Source: Symsagittifera roscoffensis (taxonomy: Eukaryota; Xenacoelomorpha; Acoela; Convolutidae). From it: a stretch of DNA of 64,000 bases. The notes beneath the pieces are model-generated. The model saw nothing but the letters and a program-made list of their open reading frames with translations, did not search any database and was not told where the DNA came from. Below, piece after piece: positions 1-10,300 of this stretch. Each line of letters starts with the position of its first letter. The first letter of the stretch is position 1. The stretch is taken from NCBI RefSeq assembly GCF_963678635.1, contig NC_087062.1, positions 40,563,330 through 40,627,329 on the forward strand. Reading direction: 5' to 3'. Made by a program: the position numbers and the translations under genes.

Positions 1-1
1 G

Positions 2-478
2 GTCGACTTTCCGATTTTTGAAATTTTCGATACCTCAGACAACAACGCTACCACTCAGGAAACCCAGCCAGAGGAGACCACTACCACTGGTAACAATTTT
101 AAATTAAGACGCTCGAGTCGAAACGTTGTACCTCCCCAATTCTATGGTAAAAGTTTGTACATAGATATTATAGACGAAACTGACAACCAACCTGGCTCCG
201 CACAAAACCCGATCTCCCTCGACGACAATGACCGATCTGGCTTCACTACAGTCAACATCAATGAAAATTCTTCGGAAAAACCAACCCCAATTTTTAGCAT
301 CCACCCGTTAGAAAATACAGCTGGCTCACCAAACTCTTCTTCATCTTATTCACTATCTATGTCCTCTACTGATCAGTCACTAAGAGATGCCGTGAACAGC
401 TTTGATGATTTCATAGATTTCGATAGTAAAATTTTCAAAGCTGAGCTGGAAAAATTTATGGAAGGCGACAAGTCATAA
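2..478 (+). CDS. C-terminal tail of a retrotransposon pol polyprotein (5' end outside window)
   Basis: The frame is open from base 2 to the TAA at 476-478, about 158 codons, with no start in the window. The product is rich in Asp, Glu, Ser, Thr and Asn and carries a basic RRSSRNVVPPQFYG segment near residues 38-51. Such an acidic, low-complexity stretch around an R-R-S-S-R-x5-P motif is typical of the extreme C-terminus of Ty3/gypsy Pol downstream of integrase; the intact element in this window ends in a comparable SSRLRNQPRKNY segment. A polypurine tract follows about 195 bases downstream, as expected at the 3' end of an LTR element. The assignment rests on composition and context, not on a catalytic domain. 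Confidence 0.45.
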   Translation, partial: VDFPIFEIFDTSDNNATTQETQPEETTTTGNNFKLRRSSRNVVPPQFYGKSLYIDIIDETDNQPGSAQNPISLDDNDRSGFTTVNINENSSEKPTPIFSIHPLENTAGSPNSSSSYSLSMSSTDQSLRDAVNSFDDFIDFDSKIFKAELEKFMEGDKS

Positions 479-672
479 AACTGAAACTCAAACTTTTTCT
501 TATATTATCTCCAGAGATATCTACAGTGCTTTTAATTTCTCTTAATCTTCTAGCGCTTTTAGTTTTTAAGTCACAGTTTAACTGCCTCTTATACTAAACA
601 GTCACTCCTTTGGAGTATTAATTTTACTGTGGTATCGGTCGGTGCTTACTATCATCTTCGTTAGCTTCCTTC

Positions 673-687
673 AGGGGGAGAAAAGGG
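673..687 (+). promoter_or_regulatory. Candidate polypurine tract of the + strand LTR element
   Basis: A 15-base all-purine run (AGGGGGAGAAAAGGG) lies in otherwise pyrimidine-rich sequence downstream of the pol tail. It is the right kind of sequence to prime plus-strand DNA synthesis just before a 3' LTR. The bases right after it do not begin with TG, so the LTR boundary is not proved. Confidence 0.35.
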
Positions 688-983
688 TCAGTTACCTTTA
701 TTTACTATTTAATGTCATCTTAATGCAGTTTAATTTTTTCCCATTAAGGTGAATGTTGTGAAATGCAGTGTTTTATTCTCAGTTATTAATTAATTTGTAA
801 ATTACCATAACTGGTTATTTAGCTTTGACCTTGACATGCTCATTCTCTCCGGCGGAGCGAACGCTCTGCTCACTTTTTAGTTTTCAACTTTGAGATTAAT
901 TCACTTTTAAACACATTTTTATCTGTATATAAGTAGATTAGCTATAACAAAGGAATATTTTATCATACCTCCATATCAATTTT
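688..983 (+). repeat. Possible 3' LTR of the + strand relic (boundaries uncertain)
   Basis: The stretch follows the polypurine tract and holds a good TATA-box-like sequence (TATATAAG, about 925-932) downstream of a short GC-richer inverted motif (GAGCGAACGCTC, about 856-867), as an LTR promoter would. No second copy is present in the window, so the end cannot be fixed and this remains an inference. Confidence 0.25.
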
Positions 984-1589
984 TTGTCCAGATGTTCCTT
1001 CTACTCGAACAATCTTTATTTGTTCATAACTAAGTACCCACTAACCGCGTCGATTTTGCAGAGAGATTTGGGAATTTTTAGACTACTAAGTTCAACCAAG
1101 TCGAATTGTCTGTATTTTCTATCGAATCGGCCAGAATGGTTTCAGAAGGTTCCAGAAGGTCCATATATCACTCAAGGTTACGTTACTGCTAGTGCATTAG
1201 CCTTACCACATACCCTCGGATTGAAATTTTTTTACACTTTTATAATAACAATAGGAGTTTTTTCTCACTTTCAAATGTTCAATTTCTCAATTGCAGTTTT
1301 CTATTTGTTTTTACTTTCTTTCATCGATCAATTTTCATGTACTTTGATTTTCCACCTAGGGTTCCATGATACCCCCTCATCTAGCGTCGCATATCCAAAA
1401 TTTCATCGGAATAGATGCCTTTCGAGTAGTCCCAGTCCGTCCCAATGAGTCTATCAGTTGTTGTTTTGAAATGTGTAAATCGTCTCCGATATTCTTGTAA
1501 TGCCACCTTTAGGAGTGCACCCCCTGAGAGTTCTTCTTATGATATTTCCCTTATTGAGCGTTTACTGGATCGGCGAAACGTTAAGGTTC
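984..1589. other. Unassigned stretch between two retroelement relics
   Basis: Short open frames exist on the + strand (984-1448 begins with TTG) but show no recognisable domain and no consistent coding character. Probably LTR or untranslated remains of the two flanking elements. Confidence 0.3.
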
Positions 1590-2690
1590 CTTGCTTTTTA
1601 TTTGTCTGGAGCTTCCCCTGACTCCCGTGTCTTCCATGCTTGAGTCATCGGATGCGCCTGTTGGATGGTCAAATCTCTCATCTTTCTCGCTTGCAGGTCA
1701 ATTTCTTCCTCGAAGATCCTCCGGTACTTTCTGCATCCCTCTTTTTAGGACTTTTTGGCCAAGTTTTACCACTATGTTGGCGCTAAGTCGCAATTTTGGA
1801 TGGTGTTTAGTATGTCCTTCTATAGTAGACAAGTTCACTTTCTTCAGCTCTCCTCCCTTTAGAGGTTTTGGAGGAGCTGAGGTCGACTGTTCCGTCTTCT
1901 CCTTGTCTTTTTACGCCTATTCTGATACTGACTCATTAGATGCTAAGGCAGATTTTTCTCTTCTGGCTTCTTGGACTAATTTTTCTTCTTTTCGGATTTC
2001 TGTGGGTCAACTTCTGCTTGAGTCTTTGGGCAGCTTGATGAATTTGGTCCTCCCTTGTTTGGTTTGGCTTGTTTTACTGTCTCCCGCCTGCTTCTGTTTC
2101 TCTGGACGTGACTGTGGTCTGACTGCGTTCAAACTTTTCTTTGGGGAACAATGAGTCTGCCTGCTGTGACTGCATCTGCAACGACTCCTCCGTGTCGCTC
2201 TCTTCTAATATCTCAGGTCAGCTGATTTTTTGTAATTTCTTTCTCGGCTCCGCCGTTGGACTGTTGCTTGAGCCTAGTGATTGTTTTTGTGGTAAATTAT
2301 TTTTGCTCCTGCAATATCTCTTTTCAGTTATATCGAACCCTCTGACGTTTTTATCGTTGACTCAGATTCTGGGACAATATTTCCTTTCAGAGGTTTTGTC
2401 AGGGATTGGACGCTTTTTCTGAGGTCTTCCTTTCTGAGGATTGTTTTTTTTGGTGAACTCAATTTTGCCTCTTCCTTGTCCTCGGGAGTAGATCATTTCT
2501 TTCCAAATTTCGGGTTTGACACTCTTGATGCTCCTTGTTCAGGACACTCTTGATGCTCCGGGGTCTCTGCGCTCCTTGTTCTACCTCGCGTTGGCCTCCA
2601 ATGGAATCTTTAGGATTTTTGATCGTTCCCTGTCTTGATCGTGCTGTTGTGAGTTGTTGGTTGAACACTGGGCTCGTGACCATGCTTAGC
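1590..2690 (-). pseudogene. Putative C-terminal tail of the - strand pol relic
   Basis: On the - strand, downstream of the integrase core, the sequence encodes hydrophilic Lys/Arg/Gln/Ser/Glu-rich peptide in several frames (for example 2683-2459) and, near its left end, a Ser/Asp-rich stretch followed by a basic SSRQIKSKEP segment and a stop at about 1595. This resembles a Pol tail. There is no catalytic domain here and the reading frame changes repeatedly, so the call is contextual. The + strand frames over the same bases (1591-2154, 2141-2422) look like shadows of this region. Confidence 0.35.
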
Positions 2691-2779
2691 GTTTTTTTTC
2701 AGGTTTTCCCCAAGTTGATCAATTCATCTTTTGAGCTGCAATGCTGACAGTGCTGATCGTTCCAGATGTTGTTTGTCTA

Positions 2780-3930
2780 AATAGTCAGAGATTGTGAGAA
2801 TTTTATCTCGTGTTCTTTTAAATTCAGTTTTCGGTAATGGGGAAACTTGGAATGGGGAACTGTGGATGCTTTTTGGTGTATCGCAGGTTGCGGATTATTC
2901 TCCTCAGACAAAGTTTTATCGATTTTTTCTTCTAGTAGCATCACTCCCAGTCTTCGTTTTAAAAATTGTATTGTTGTTTCTTCCAAACCGCACCTTCAGT
3001 GACTTCCAACCGGACAGAGTTTTTGTTCGATATTGTGTTCCGTACAACACTTCTTAAGTGTCCTCCCCTTGAAACCCAAAAATTCGTCAGTCCCTATCGG
3101 TTCTGGGATACCAAGAGTAACTATGCAAGTTCGCAAAAATTCTACTGTATCTTTTCCCATTGTCGAATTGCTTTTTTCACTGAAGGGATTATCGAGAATC
3201 AGTCGATAGCTACTAGCAAGTGTATTCGTTTCCGTTATGATTTTCCAATGGACGCGCGTAGTCTAATTGAAGTTCTTGGCCCGGCTGCGTGAGCAGTGGA
3301 AAAGGTTTTGATGCATTTTTTTGAATTTAGGTATTTTGCTATCTCACAAATTTTAGCGCAACTACGGCCTACCTCGGCGAGATTCACAAAGTATTTGTGC
3401 ATATGAGGCCACCACAGGTATCTTGATACTCCTAGCAGTTCTTCCTGTCCAGGGTGTCTTCTATGAAGTCATTTCAACACTGCCGCTCCTAATTGTACGG
3501 GTAGTGCGAGACAATTTTCTACCAGTATGCAATCGTCTAGCACTGTCATCCGATTCCATATGGGATTGGTATAGGCTCCCATAAGCTCGAATCCTAGTTT
3601 ACCCCCTCGCTCGATCACTCTCCTGAGCCTATTCACCCAGGTATCCTCCGAGATTACTTCCGCTAGAATGCTCTTGTCAAAAAGTCTGGATAGGTTGCCT
3701 TGTCCGTCCTCCCCCAACTCAACTCGGACAACTTCTGGCTGTCTTTTCTTGAGAGGGGGCTAGTTCGGCGTGCGAGCTCTATTGCGAGGATCTCTTGTTC
3801 ATCTTCGTTCTTTTCTGTCGTCTTTAAGTCGCTTTCCATCACCTGGATGACGCTTTGCGTGATTCGTTTCAATTTTGCAGCTGTGGTACTAGTCAGAGCT
3901 GGATAGTTTTCCTCCGTGGCTACCTCCAAC
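2780..3930 (-). pseudogene. Broken integrase of the - strand Ty3 relic
   Basis: From right to left the - strand encodes a linker (3929-3663), then a stretch ending in a frame at 3717-3469 whose segment MTVLDDCILVENCLALPV is the typical lead-in to the integrase zinc finger in this family. After a TGA, an H-R-R-H-P-G-Q segment is followed by RYLWWPHMHK and a degenerate Cys pair, that is, a damaged H2C2 finger. The core follows with LLVAIDRFSIIPS (first catalytic Asp region), then frameshifts and stops. A last piece at 2986-2777 resembles the segment after the catalytic Glu. Multiple stops show it cannot make a functional enzyme. Confidence 0.75.
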
Positions 3931-4699
3931 TCTCTTGTGTTGTTGTGTTGTTAGGTGGAGTGTTTGATTGTACTCCAATCAGCGACCAGAAAGAAAGCAG
4001 TCGGGTATCTGCTCCTTTCTCTTGTTTCTCTGACAGTGCGCATTTCACTCTAAATTGTTAACACTCTCGCTTTACGAGCTCATTTTTTTCGGCTTCCACT
4101 GAATATGTTTCTTGTTCTCTCTAGTATTTCAGTGACTTCCTCCTCCTCTGACATATCGTTCTTATTGCTTAATGATCGGTTCCAGCGGTGATCCATTAGA
4201 CTTTCCTCCTTGTCTTTGCCGTTACATCTTTCCTGTGGTGTTTCCGACCACCAGTCGCATGATCTGCTTTGCTGCTTGCTCATTTTATTCTGACTTTTGA
4301 ATCGACTCTGAAAAAAAACTTTCTGTAAATTTTTTGCCGGCCGTTTCCAGGGTTGAAAATAAGAGAAGGTGTTACTTTGCAGTAGAGTTTTGGGAGTTTT
4401 GATGTTTCGCAGGCCGCAAAAACAGATTTATTCCATTGCATTCAAGCTTTGTTTGTTTTTGACCATTTTAGTCTCCATAACAACCGTGAAACGATGAGTT
4501 TCGTACTTCTCTTGTTGTAGAAGGTTCTATAACGGTTTCGTTCTGGTTGAGAATACTATTGTTTTACGGCCTACTGTTCATGTTGTCTTAAGCTTTGTGA
4601 AAAGAATCAATTGCTGTCAGAACAAATTTTTTGTCTAGTTGGGATTCGGGCCATAGATCTCCATGCAATTCTAGTGAGAAACAGTTAAAAATTCCCATG

Positions 4700-5148
4700 T
4701 CCTTCCCTAGATTGTGGCACTATTTTGAATTGATAGGACAATAATCTATCTACCTAACGGAGCAACCTAGATTGGTATGTCTTGTTCAAACTTTTCCCAT
4801 CTAGGGCTGATGTTAGGGCTTTATGGTCAGTTGCAATGATAAATTTTTTCCCTAGAAGGTTGTGTTTGTACTTGTCAACTGCCCAGTCTACCGCGAGAAG
4901 TTCTGATTCATTGTTGAAAAATTGTTTTCTTTTATGTTTAGGTATCTAGATGCAAAAGAGATTGGAGCCCATTCCTCTTTGTCTGTTTTCTGTTCTAGGG
5001 TGCCTCCTATACCATTGTGGCTGGCGTCGCATATAACTATTGTATTCCTTTTTGAATCATTATAATTTACAATTGAGATATTTCCAACTGCGTTTTTGAA
5101 GCTCTCAAAAACGGCTGTGGGTTTTTCACCCCCCCCCCCCCCCCTCAC
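4700..5148 (-). pseudogene. Broken RNase H domain of the - strand Ty3 relic
   Basis: The first half reads in one frame (VICDASHNGIGGTLEQK followed by WAPISFASRYLN), with the catalytic Asp in the CDAS motif. The second half lies in another frame (ELLAVDWAVDKYKHNLLGKK, then FIIATDHKAL), with the TDHKAL motif intact. The frame change falls near position 4900. A run of 16 C (5129-5144) sits just before the first half and probably marks another slippage. All this is directly visible; the family assignment rests on the RNase H motifs fused to RT in Ty3 elements. Confidence 0.8.
5129..5144. repeat. Homopolymer C16 tract
   Basis: Sixteen consecutive C on the + strand (G16 on the - strand) inside the RNase H relic. 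It reads as a run of Gly codons on the - strand and is a likely slippage site, biological or from sequencing. Confidence 0.85.
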
Positions 5149-5149
5149 T

Positions 5150-6003
5150 CGAATTTCATTCCTGGTAGTTCTATATTTTTTGAATTTTTTTGTTTAATTT
5201 CTTTTTTTTTTTCAGAAAAGGTCTAAGTTTGTCAGTAAGGCTTGCTGAGTTCGGAAAGGATTTTAATAGATGGTTTGTACTACCTAGGAATGATCTCAAA
5301 TGTTTTAGTTATTTGTGGGGCTGAGTTTTCGACTGGCTTCTGTTTTAGTGAATCTGATGTGAACCCTGACTCTGATAGGTGACGATCTAATCAATTTACC
5401 TAATTTTTGAAAAATTCATTCTTGGAAATTTTTAATGCAAAACTTTCTTCGTCCAGTTTTTCCAAAAAATTGTTCACGAGCTTTTCAAGTTCTAAATCTC
5501 CGCTTTGAGACAATATTTTGTCCAAATACCAAAATTTGTTTTTTTTTGCATGATTTAATTGAAACTCGGCCAGCATTTCTGCTATATCGTAATCACCTGG
5601 TAGGAGTGTATATTTTTTTGTAGCATTACCACGTACATTATTAAAATTGGCTATCGAGCTGTATCTGCAGCCAGTTTCAAGAGACTGTACGCATTATTTA
5701 GGTCAATACGGTAAAATAGAGCGTGCCTGTTTTTTCTTCTGTGACGATTTGGCTCACTCTATTTATCATTTTGTCGACGTTTGACATTCGGCACTTTTTT
5801 TTGAACAGTTGCTTATTGATTCATTTCACGTCTAGTGTCAGTTTTATCAAGTCATCTTTCCTGACTGTTATTACAATTGGTGCAAAAAAAAAATCACTCT
5901 TACGTTTGTCCAGTTTCATAATGCGGCCTTCCGAAAGTAAAGTTTGTATTTCAGACTGTAACTTATCCTGTATGCGAGTTGGTATCCTCCTGCCCCTCTT
6001 TTG
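5150..6003 (-). pseudogene. Broken reverse transcriptase of the - strand Ty3 relic
   Basis: Starting at 6003 on the - strand, the frame gives RRIPTRIQDKLQSEIQTLLS, a basic segment, SPIVITV-like FAPIVITVRKD, then KLTLDVK, a stop, INKQLFKKKCRMSNVDKMI and TLYFTVLT. This follows the order of the fingers and palm of Ty3 RT (substrate-channel P-I-V-I motif, first catalytic Asp region). Downstream parts (5620-5160) are more decayed and the YxDD box is not recognisable. At least three in-frame stops occur before position 5650. Confidence 0.75.
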
Positions 6004-6500
6004 AATTGGACACAGACGTTATTCAAATTTTCAACTCACATAATGGTTTTTTCAAGTCTTTCAAACAGGTCACTAATTTATTTTAAAAATTTGTTTTTCC
6101 AATTTTCGACTGCTCGCTCAGTAGCACGTCAAACGTTGACACTTTCCTTGGTGCCGTTTTTTGTAAAGTAGATACGCCCACTTGGAGGTTCAGACCCATT
6201 ATGCATATGGTTCTGCGTTCTGTGACTAGGAACATGACTACCTTCTCCTTTCAGCCTGCACAACGTATGTCTGATTTAATGCCCCAATATAAGGATCGGT
6301 TGTTTGTTGTAGTCCACAAATTGAGCCGCCAAGTTTAATTTTTCTGCCGGGATGAATCTTGGTTTTCTCGACCGGTCAAATATTTCTTTTGTTGATGCAC
6401 AGTGTAAAATGACACCCCGGGCTACCCACTGTTCACAGTTTATTGTATTATCCGGTTCTCAGTTAGGATCATAGTCTTTAGTGACTTTACTTTGTTAGAT
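6004..6500 (-). pseudogene. Protease / RT-lead-in remnant of the - strand Ty3 relic
   Basis: Between the CCHC knuckle and RT, the - strand encodes VMFLVTERRTICIMGLNLQ in one frame, which resembles the final beta-strand and conserved I-x-G region at the end of a Ty3 aspartic protease (f-x-V-x...x-I-L-G-x-x-L). The catalytic D-S/T-G is not found intact. Position and pattern support the call; the decay limits it. Confidence 0.45.
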
Positions 6501-7382
6501 TTTGGATCTCTAAGGAGATCGATCTTCTGTATTTGTACTTCTTCCAAACTTGATGTCCGTTTTGTTTCTACTATTTTCTCCCTTACACACCTCGAGATTT
6601 TTTCGTCCACTAACAAGTTGTACAGGCATAATCTCAGACTCTTCACACGAACCAAATTGTTCCACTACTAAAGTACACTCTCCTTCCAATTTGTCAGAAT
6701 CTTCTGTTATTTTGCTCACTTGTGATCTGCACACTTTTGCAAAATAATTGGGTTTGTTGCACTTCTTGCATGTTTTTCCCATGACAGGACAAGATTTCAA
6801 CTAATCATAATGAATATGCATCCACAACGATTGGTCTGTCCATTTGGGCTCGTGGTTTTATAGCTGTTTTTTTTTATGTCTCTTTTGTTTTCTGTTCCCT
6901 CCATTTGGAAGACTTACTGTCATTATTGGTTCGTGTTTTTTTTTGATACCCGAGTTGTAAGCTGTTGTTGTTCCTGCAGTTACTGTCGCGTTAGTTTTCT
7001 GCTCCAGTTCAAACGTTTCGATTGTCAACGTACTCTGGAAGGTTATTTTTTTCATTTTTGAGATGAATAAATCACAGACGATTTCGTTCCTGAGGGATCA
7101 CAACTCAGTATCTGCTCGTATCTTTCGTATGATACGCATTTCATTTTTGAAACGATTCCGCTTCTAGCTCAAACATTTCCTTGAATCAAATTTCTGCTAC
7201 TCCTGCATGGGAGTTCTTTTCTAGGAACCTCTTCTTACCTTTCGTTCCCAAAGAAAAAAAAAACAGTTTGAATACGAGCTTCTTTTGTACCTCATTTTGT
7301 GGCCCACTTTCGGGCCTCTGGTTCTTCTTTCTTCGTTCTCAAGCGCAACCTTGTCTCTGGCTAGTTTTGTTCTTTGATCTCT
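6501..7382 (-). pseudogene. Broken gag remnant with a decayed CCHC knuckle
   Basis: On the - strand the segment SLRNEIVCDLFISKMKK (about 7097-7047) followed by TIETFELEQKT resembles the capsid end of K02A2.6-like Gag (L-R-D-E-I-V-C-G-I ... A-L-x-I-A). A zinc-knuckle relic at about 6785-6730 reads CKKCNKPNYFAKVC, that is C-x2-C-x4-Y-x4-C with the canonical His changed to Tyr; it is preceded by a C-P-V-M-G-K-T motif usual in this family. Upstream gag is interrupted by stops and ends at the ATGT array. Confidence 0.65.
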
Positions 7383-10300
7383 GTATGTATGTATGTATGT
7401 ATGTATGTATGTATGTATGTATGTATGTATGTATGTATGTATGTATGTATGTATGTATGTATGTATGTATGTATGTATGTATGTATGTATGTATGTATGT
7501 ATGTATGTATGTATGTATGTATGTATGTATGTATGTATGTATGTATGTATGTATGTATGTATGTATGTATGTATGTATGTATGTATGTATGTATGTATGT
7601 ATGTATGTATGTATGTATGTATGTATGTATGTATGTATGTATGTATGTATGTATGTATGTATGTATGTATGTATTGTATGTGTATGTATGTATGTATGTA
7701 TGTATGTATGTATGTATGTATGTATGTATGTATGTATGTATGTATGTATGTATGTATGTATGTATGTATGTATGTATGTATGTATGTATGTATGTATGTA
7801 TGTATGTATGTATGTATGTATGTATGTATGTATGTATGTATGTATGTATGTATGTATGTATGTATGTATGTATGTATGTATGTATGTATGTATGTATGTA
7901 TGTATGTATGTATGTATGTATGTATGTATGTATGTATGTATGTATGTATGTATGTATGTATGTATGTATGTATGTATGTATGTATGTATGTATGTATGTA
8001 TGTATGTATGTATGTATGTATGTATGTATGTATGTATGTATGTATGTATGTATGTATGTATGTATGTATGTATGTATGTATGTATGTATGTATGTATGTA
8101 TGTATGTATGTATGTATGTATGTATGTATGTATGTATGTATGTATGTATGTATGTATGTATGTATGTATGTATGTATGTATGTATGTATGTATGTATGTA
8201 TGTATGTATGTATGTATGTATGTATGTATGTATGTATGTATGTATGTATGTATGTATGTATGTATGTATGTATGTATGTATGTATGTATGTATGTATGTA
8301 TGTATGTATGTATGTATGTATGTATGTATGTATGTATGTATGTATGTATGTATGTATGTATGTATGTATGTATGTATGTATGTATGTATGTATGTATGTA
8401 TGTATGTATGTATGTATGTATGTATGTATGTATGTATGTATGTATGTATGTATGTATGTATGTATGTATGTATGTATGTATGTATGTATGTATGTATGTA
8501 TGTATGTATGTATGTATGTATGTATGTATGTATGTATGTATGTATGTATGTATGTATGTATGTATGTATGTATGTATGTATGTATGTATGTATGTATGTA
8601 TGTATGTATGTATGTATGTATGTATGTATGTATGTATGTATGTATGTATGTATGTATGTATGTATGTATGTATGTATGTATGTATGTATGTATGTATGTA
8701 TGTATGTATGTATGTATGTATGTATGTATGTATGTATGTATGTATGTATGTATGTATGTATGTATGTATGTATGTATGTATGTATGTATGTATGTATGTA
8801 TGTATGTATGTATGTATGTATGTATGTATGTATGTATGTATGTATGTATGTATGTATGTATGTATGTATGTATGTATGTATGTATGTATGTATGTATGTA
8901 TGTATGTATGTATGTATGTATGTATGTATGTATGTATGTATGTATGTATGTATGTATGTATGTATGTATGTATGTATGTATGTATGTATGTATGTATGTA
9001 TGTATGTATGTATGTATGTATGTATGTATGTATGTATGTATGTATGTATGTATGTATGTATGTATGTATGTATGTATGTATGTATGTATGTATGTATGTA
9101 TGTATGTATGTATGTATGTATGTATGTATGTATGTATGTATGTATGTATGTATGTATGTATGTATGTATGTATGTATGTATGTATGTATGTATGTATGTA
9201 TGTATGTATGTATGTATGTATGTATGTATGTATGTATGTAGTATGTATGTATGTATGTATGTATGTATGTATGTATGTATGTATGTATGTATGTATGTAT
9301 GTATGTATGTATGTATGTATGTATGTATGTATGTATGTATGTATGTATGTATGTATGTATGTATGTATGTATGTATGTATGTATGTATGTATGTATGTAT
9401 GTATGTATGTATGTATGTATGTATGTATGTATGTATGTATGTATGTATGTATGTATGTATGTATGTATGTATGTATGTATGTATGTATGTATGTATGTAT
9501 GTATGTATGTATGTATGTATGTATGTATGTATGTATGTATGTATGTATGTATGTATGTATGTATGTATGTATGTATGTATGTATGTATGTATGTATGTAT
9601 GTATGTATGTATGTATGTATGTATGTATGTATGTATGTATGTATGTATGTATGTATGTATGTATGTATGTATGTATGTATGTATGTATGTATGTATGTAT
9701 GTATGTATGTATGTATGTATGTATGTATGTATGTATGTATGTATGTATGTATGTATGTATGTATGTATGTATGTATGTATGTATGTATGTATGTATGTAT
9801 GTATGTATGTATGTATGTATGTATGTATGTATGTATGTATGTATGTATGTATGTATGTATGTATGTATGTATGTATGTATGTATGTATGTATGTATGTAT
9901 GTATGTATGTATGTATGTATGTATGTATGTATGTATGTATGTATGTATGTATGTATGTATGTATGTATGTATGTATGTATGTATGTATGTATGTATGTAT
10001 GTATGTATGTATGTATGTATGTATGTATGTATGTATGTATGTATGTATGTATGTATGTATGTATGTATGTATGTATGTATGTATGTATGTATGTATGTAT
10101 GTATGTATGTATGTATGTATGTATGTATGTATGTATGTATGTATGTATGTATGTATGTATGTATGTATGTATGTATGTATGTATGTATGTATGTATGTAT
10201 GTATGTATGTATGTATGTATGTATGTATGTATGTATGTATGTATGTATGTATGTATGTATGTATGTATGTATGTATGTATGTATGTATGTATGTATGTAT

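Larger units (their letters stand above)
1590..7382 (-). mobile_element. Degenerate Ty3/gypsy (K02A2.6-like) retrotransposon relic
   Basis: Read on the - strand, the segment gives recognisable pieces of gag, CCHC knuckle, protease, reverse transcriptase, RNase H and integrase in canonical Ty3 order. Motifs such as SPIVITV in RT, TDHKAL in RNase H, RYLWWPHMHK in the integrase zinc-finger region and LLVAIDRFS in the integrase core match the K02A2.6-like group of Ty3 elements common in nematodes and other invertebrates. Every domain is broken by stops and frameshifts, so it is an old dead copy. Its gag end runs into the (ATGT)n array at about 7383, where the 5' LTR would be expected; no LTR pair is visible. 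Confidence 0.8.

Noticed and set aside
984-2747. + strand frames of 154, 187, 93 and 70 codons
   Set aside because: No domain, Ser/Phe/Leu-rich composition typical of antisense reading, and they overlap the - strand retroelement relic.
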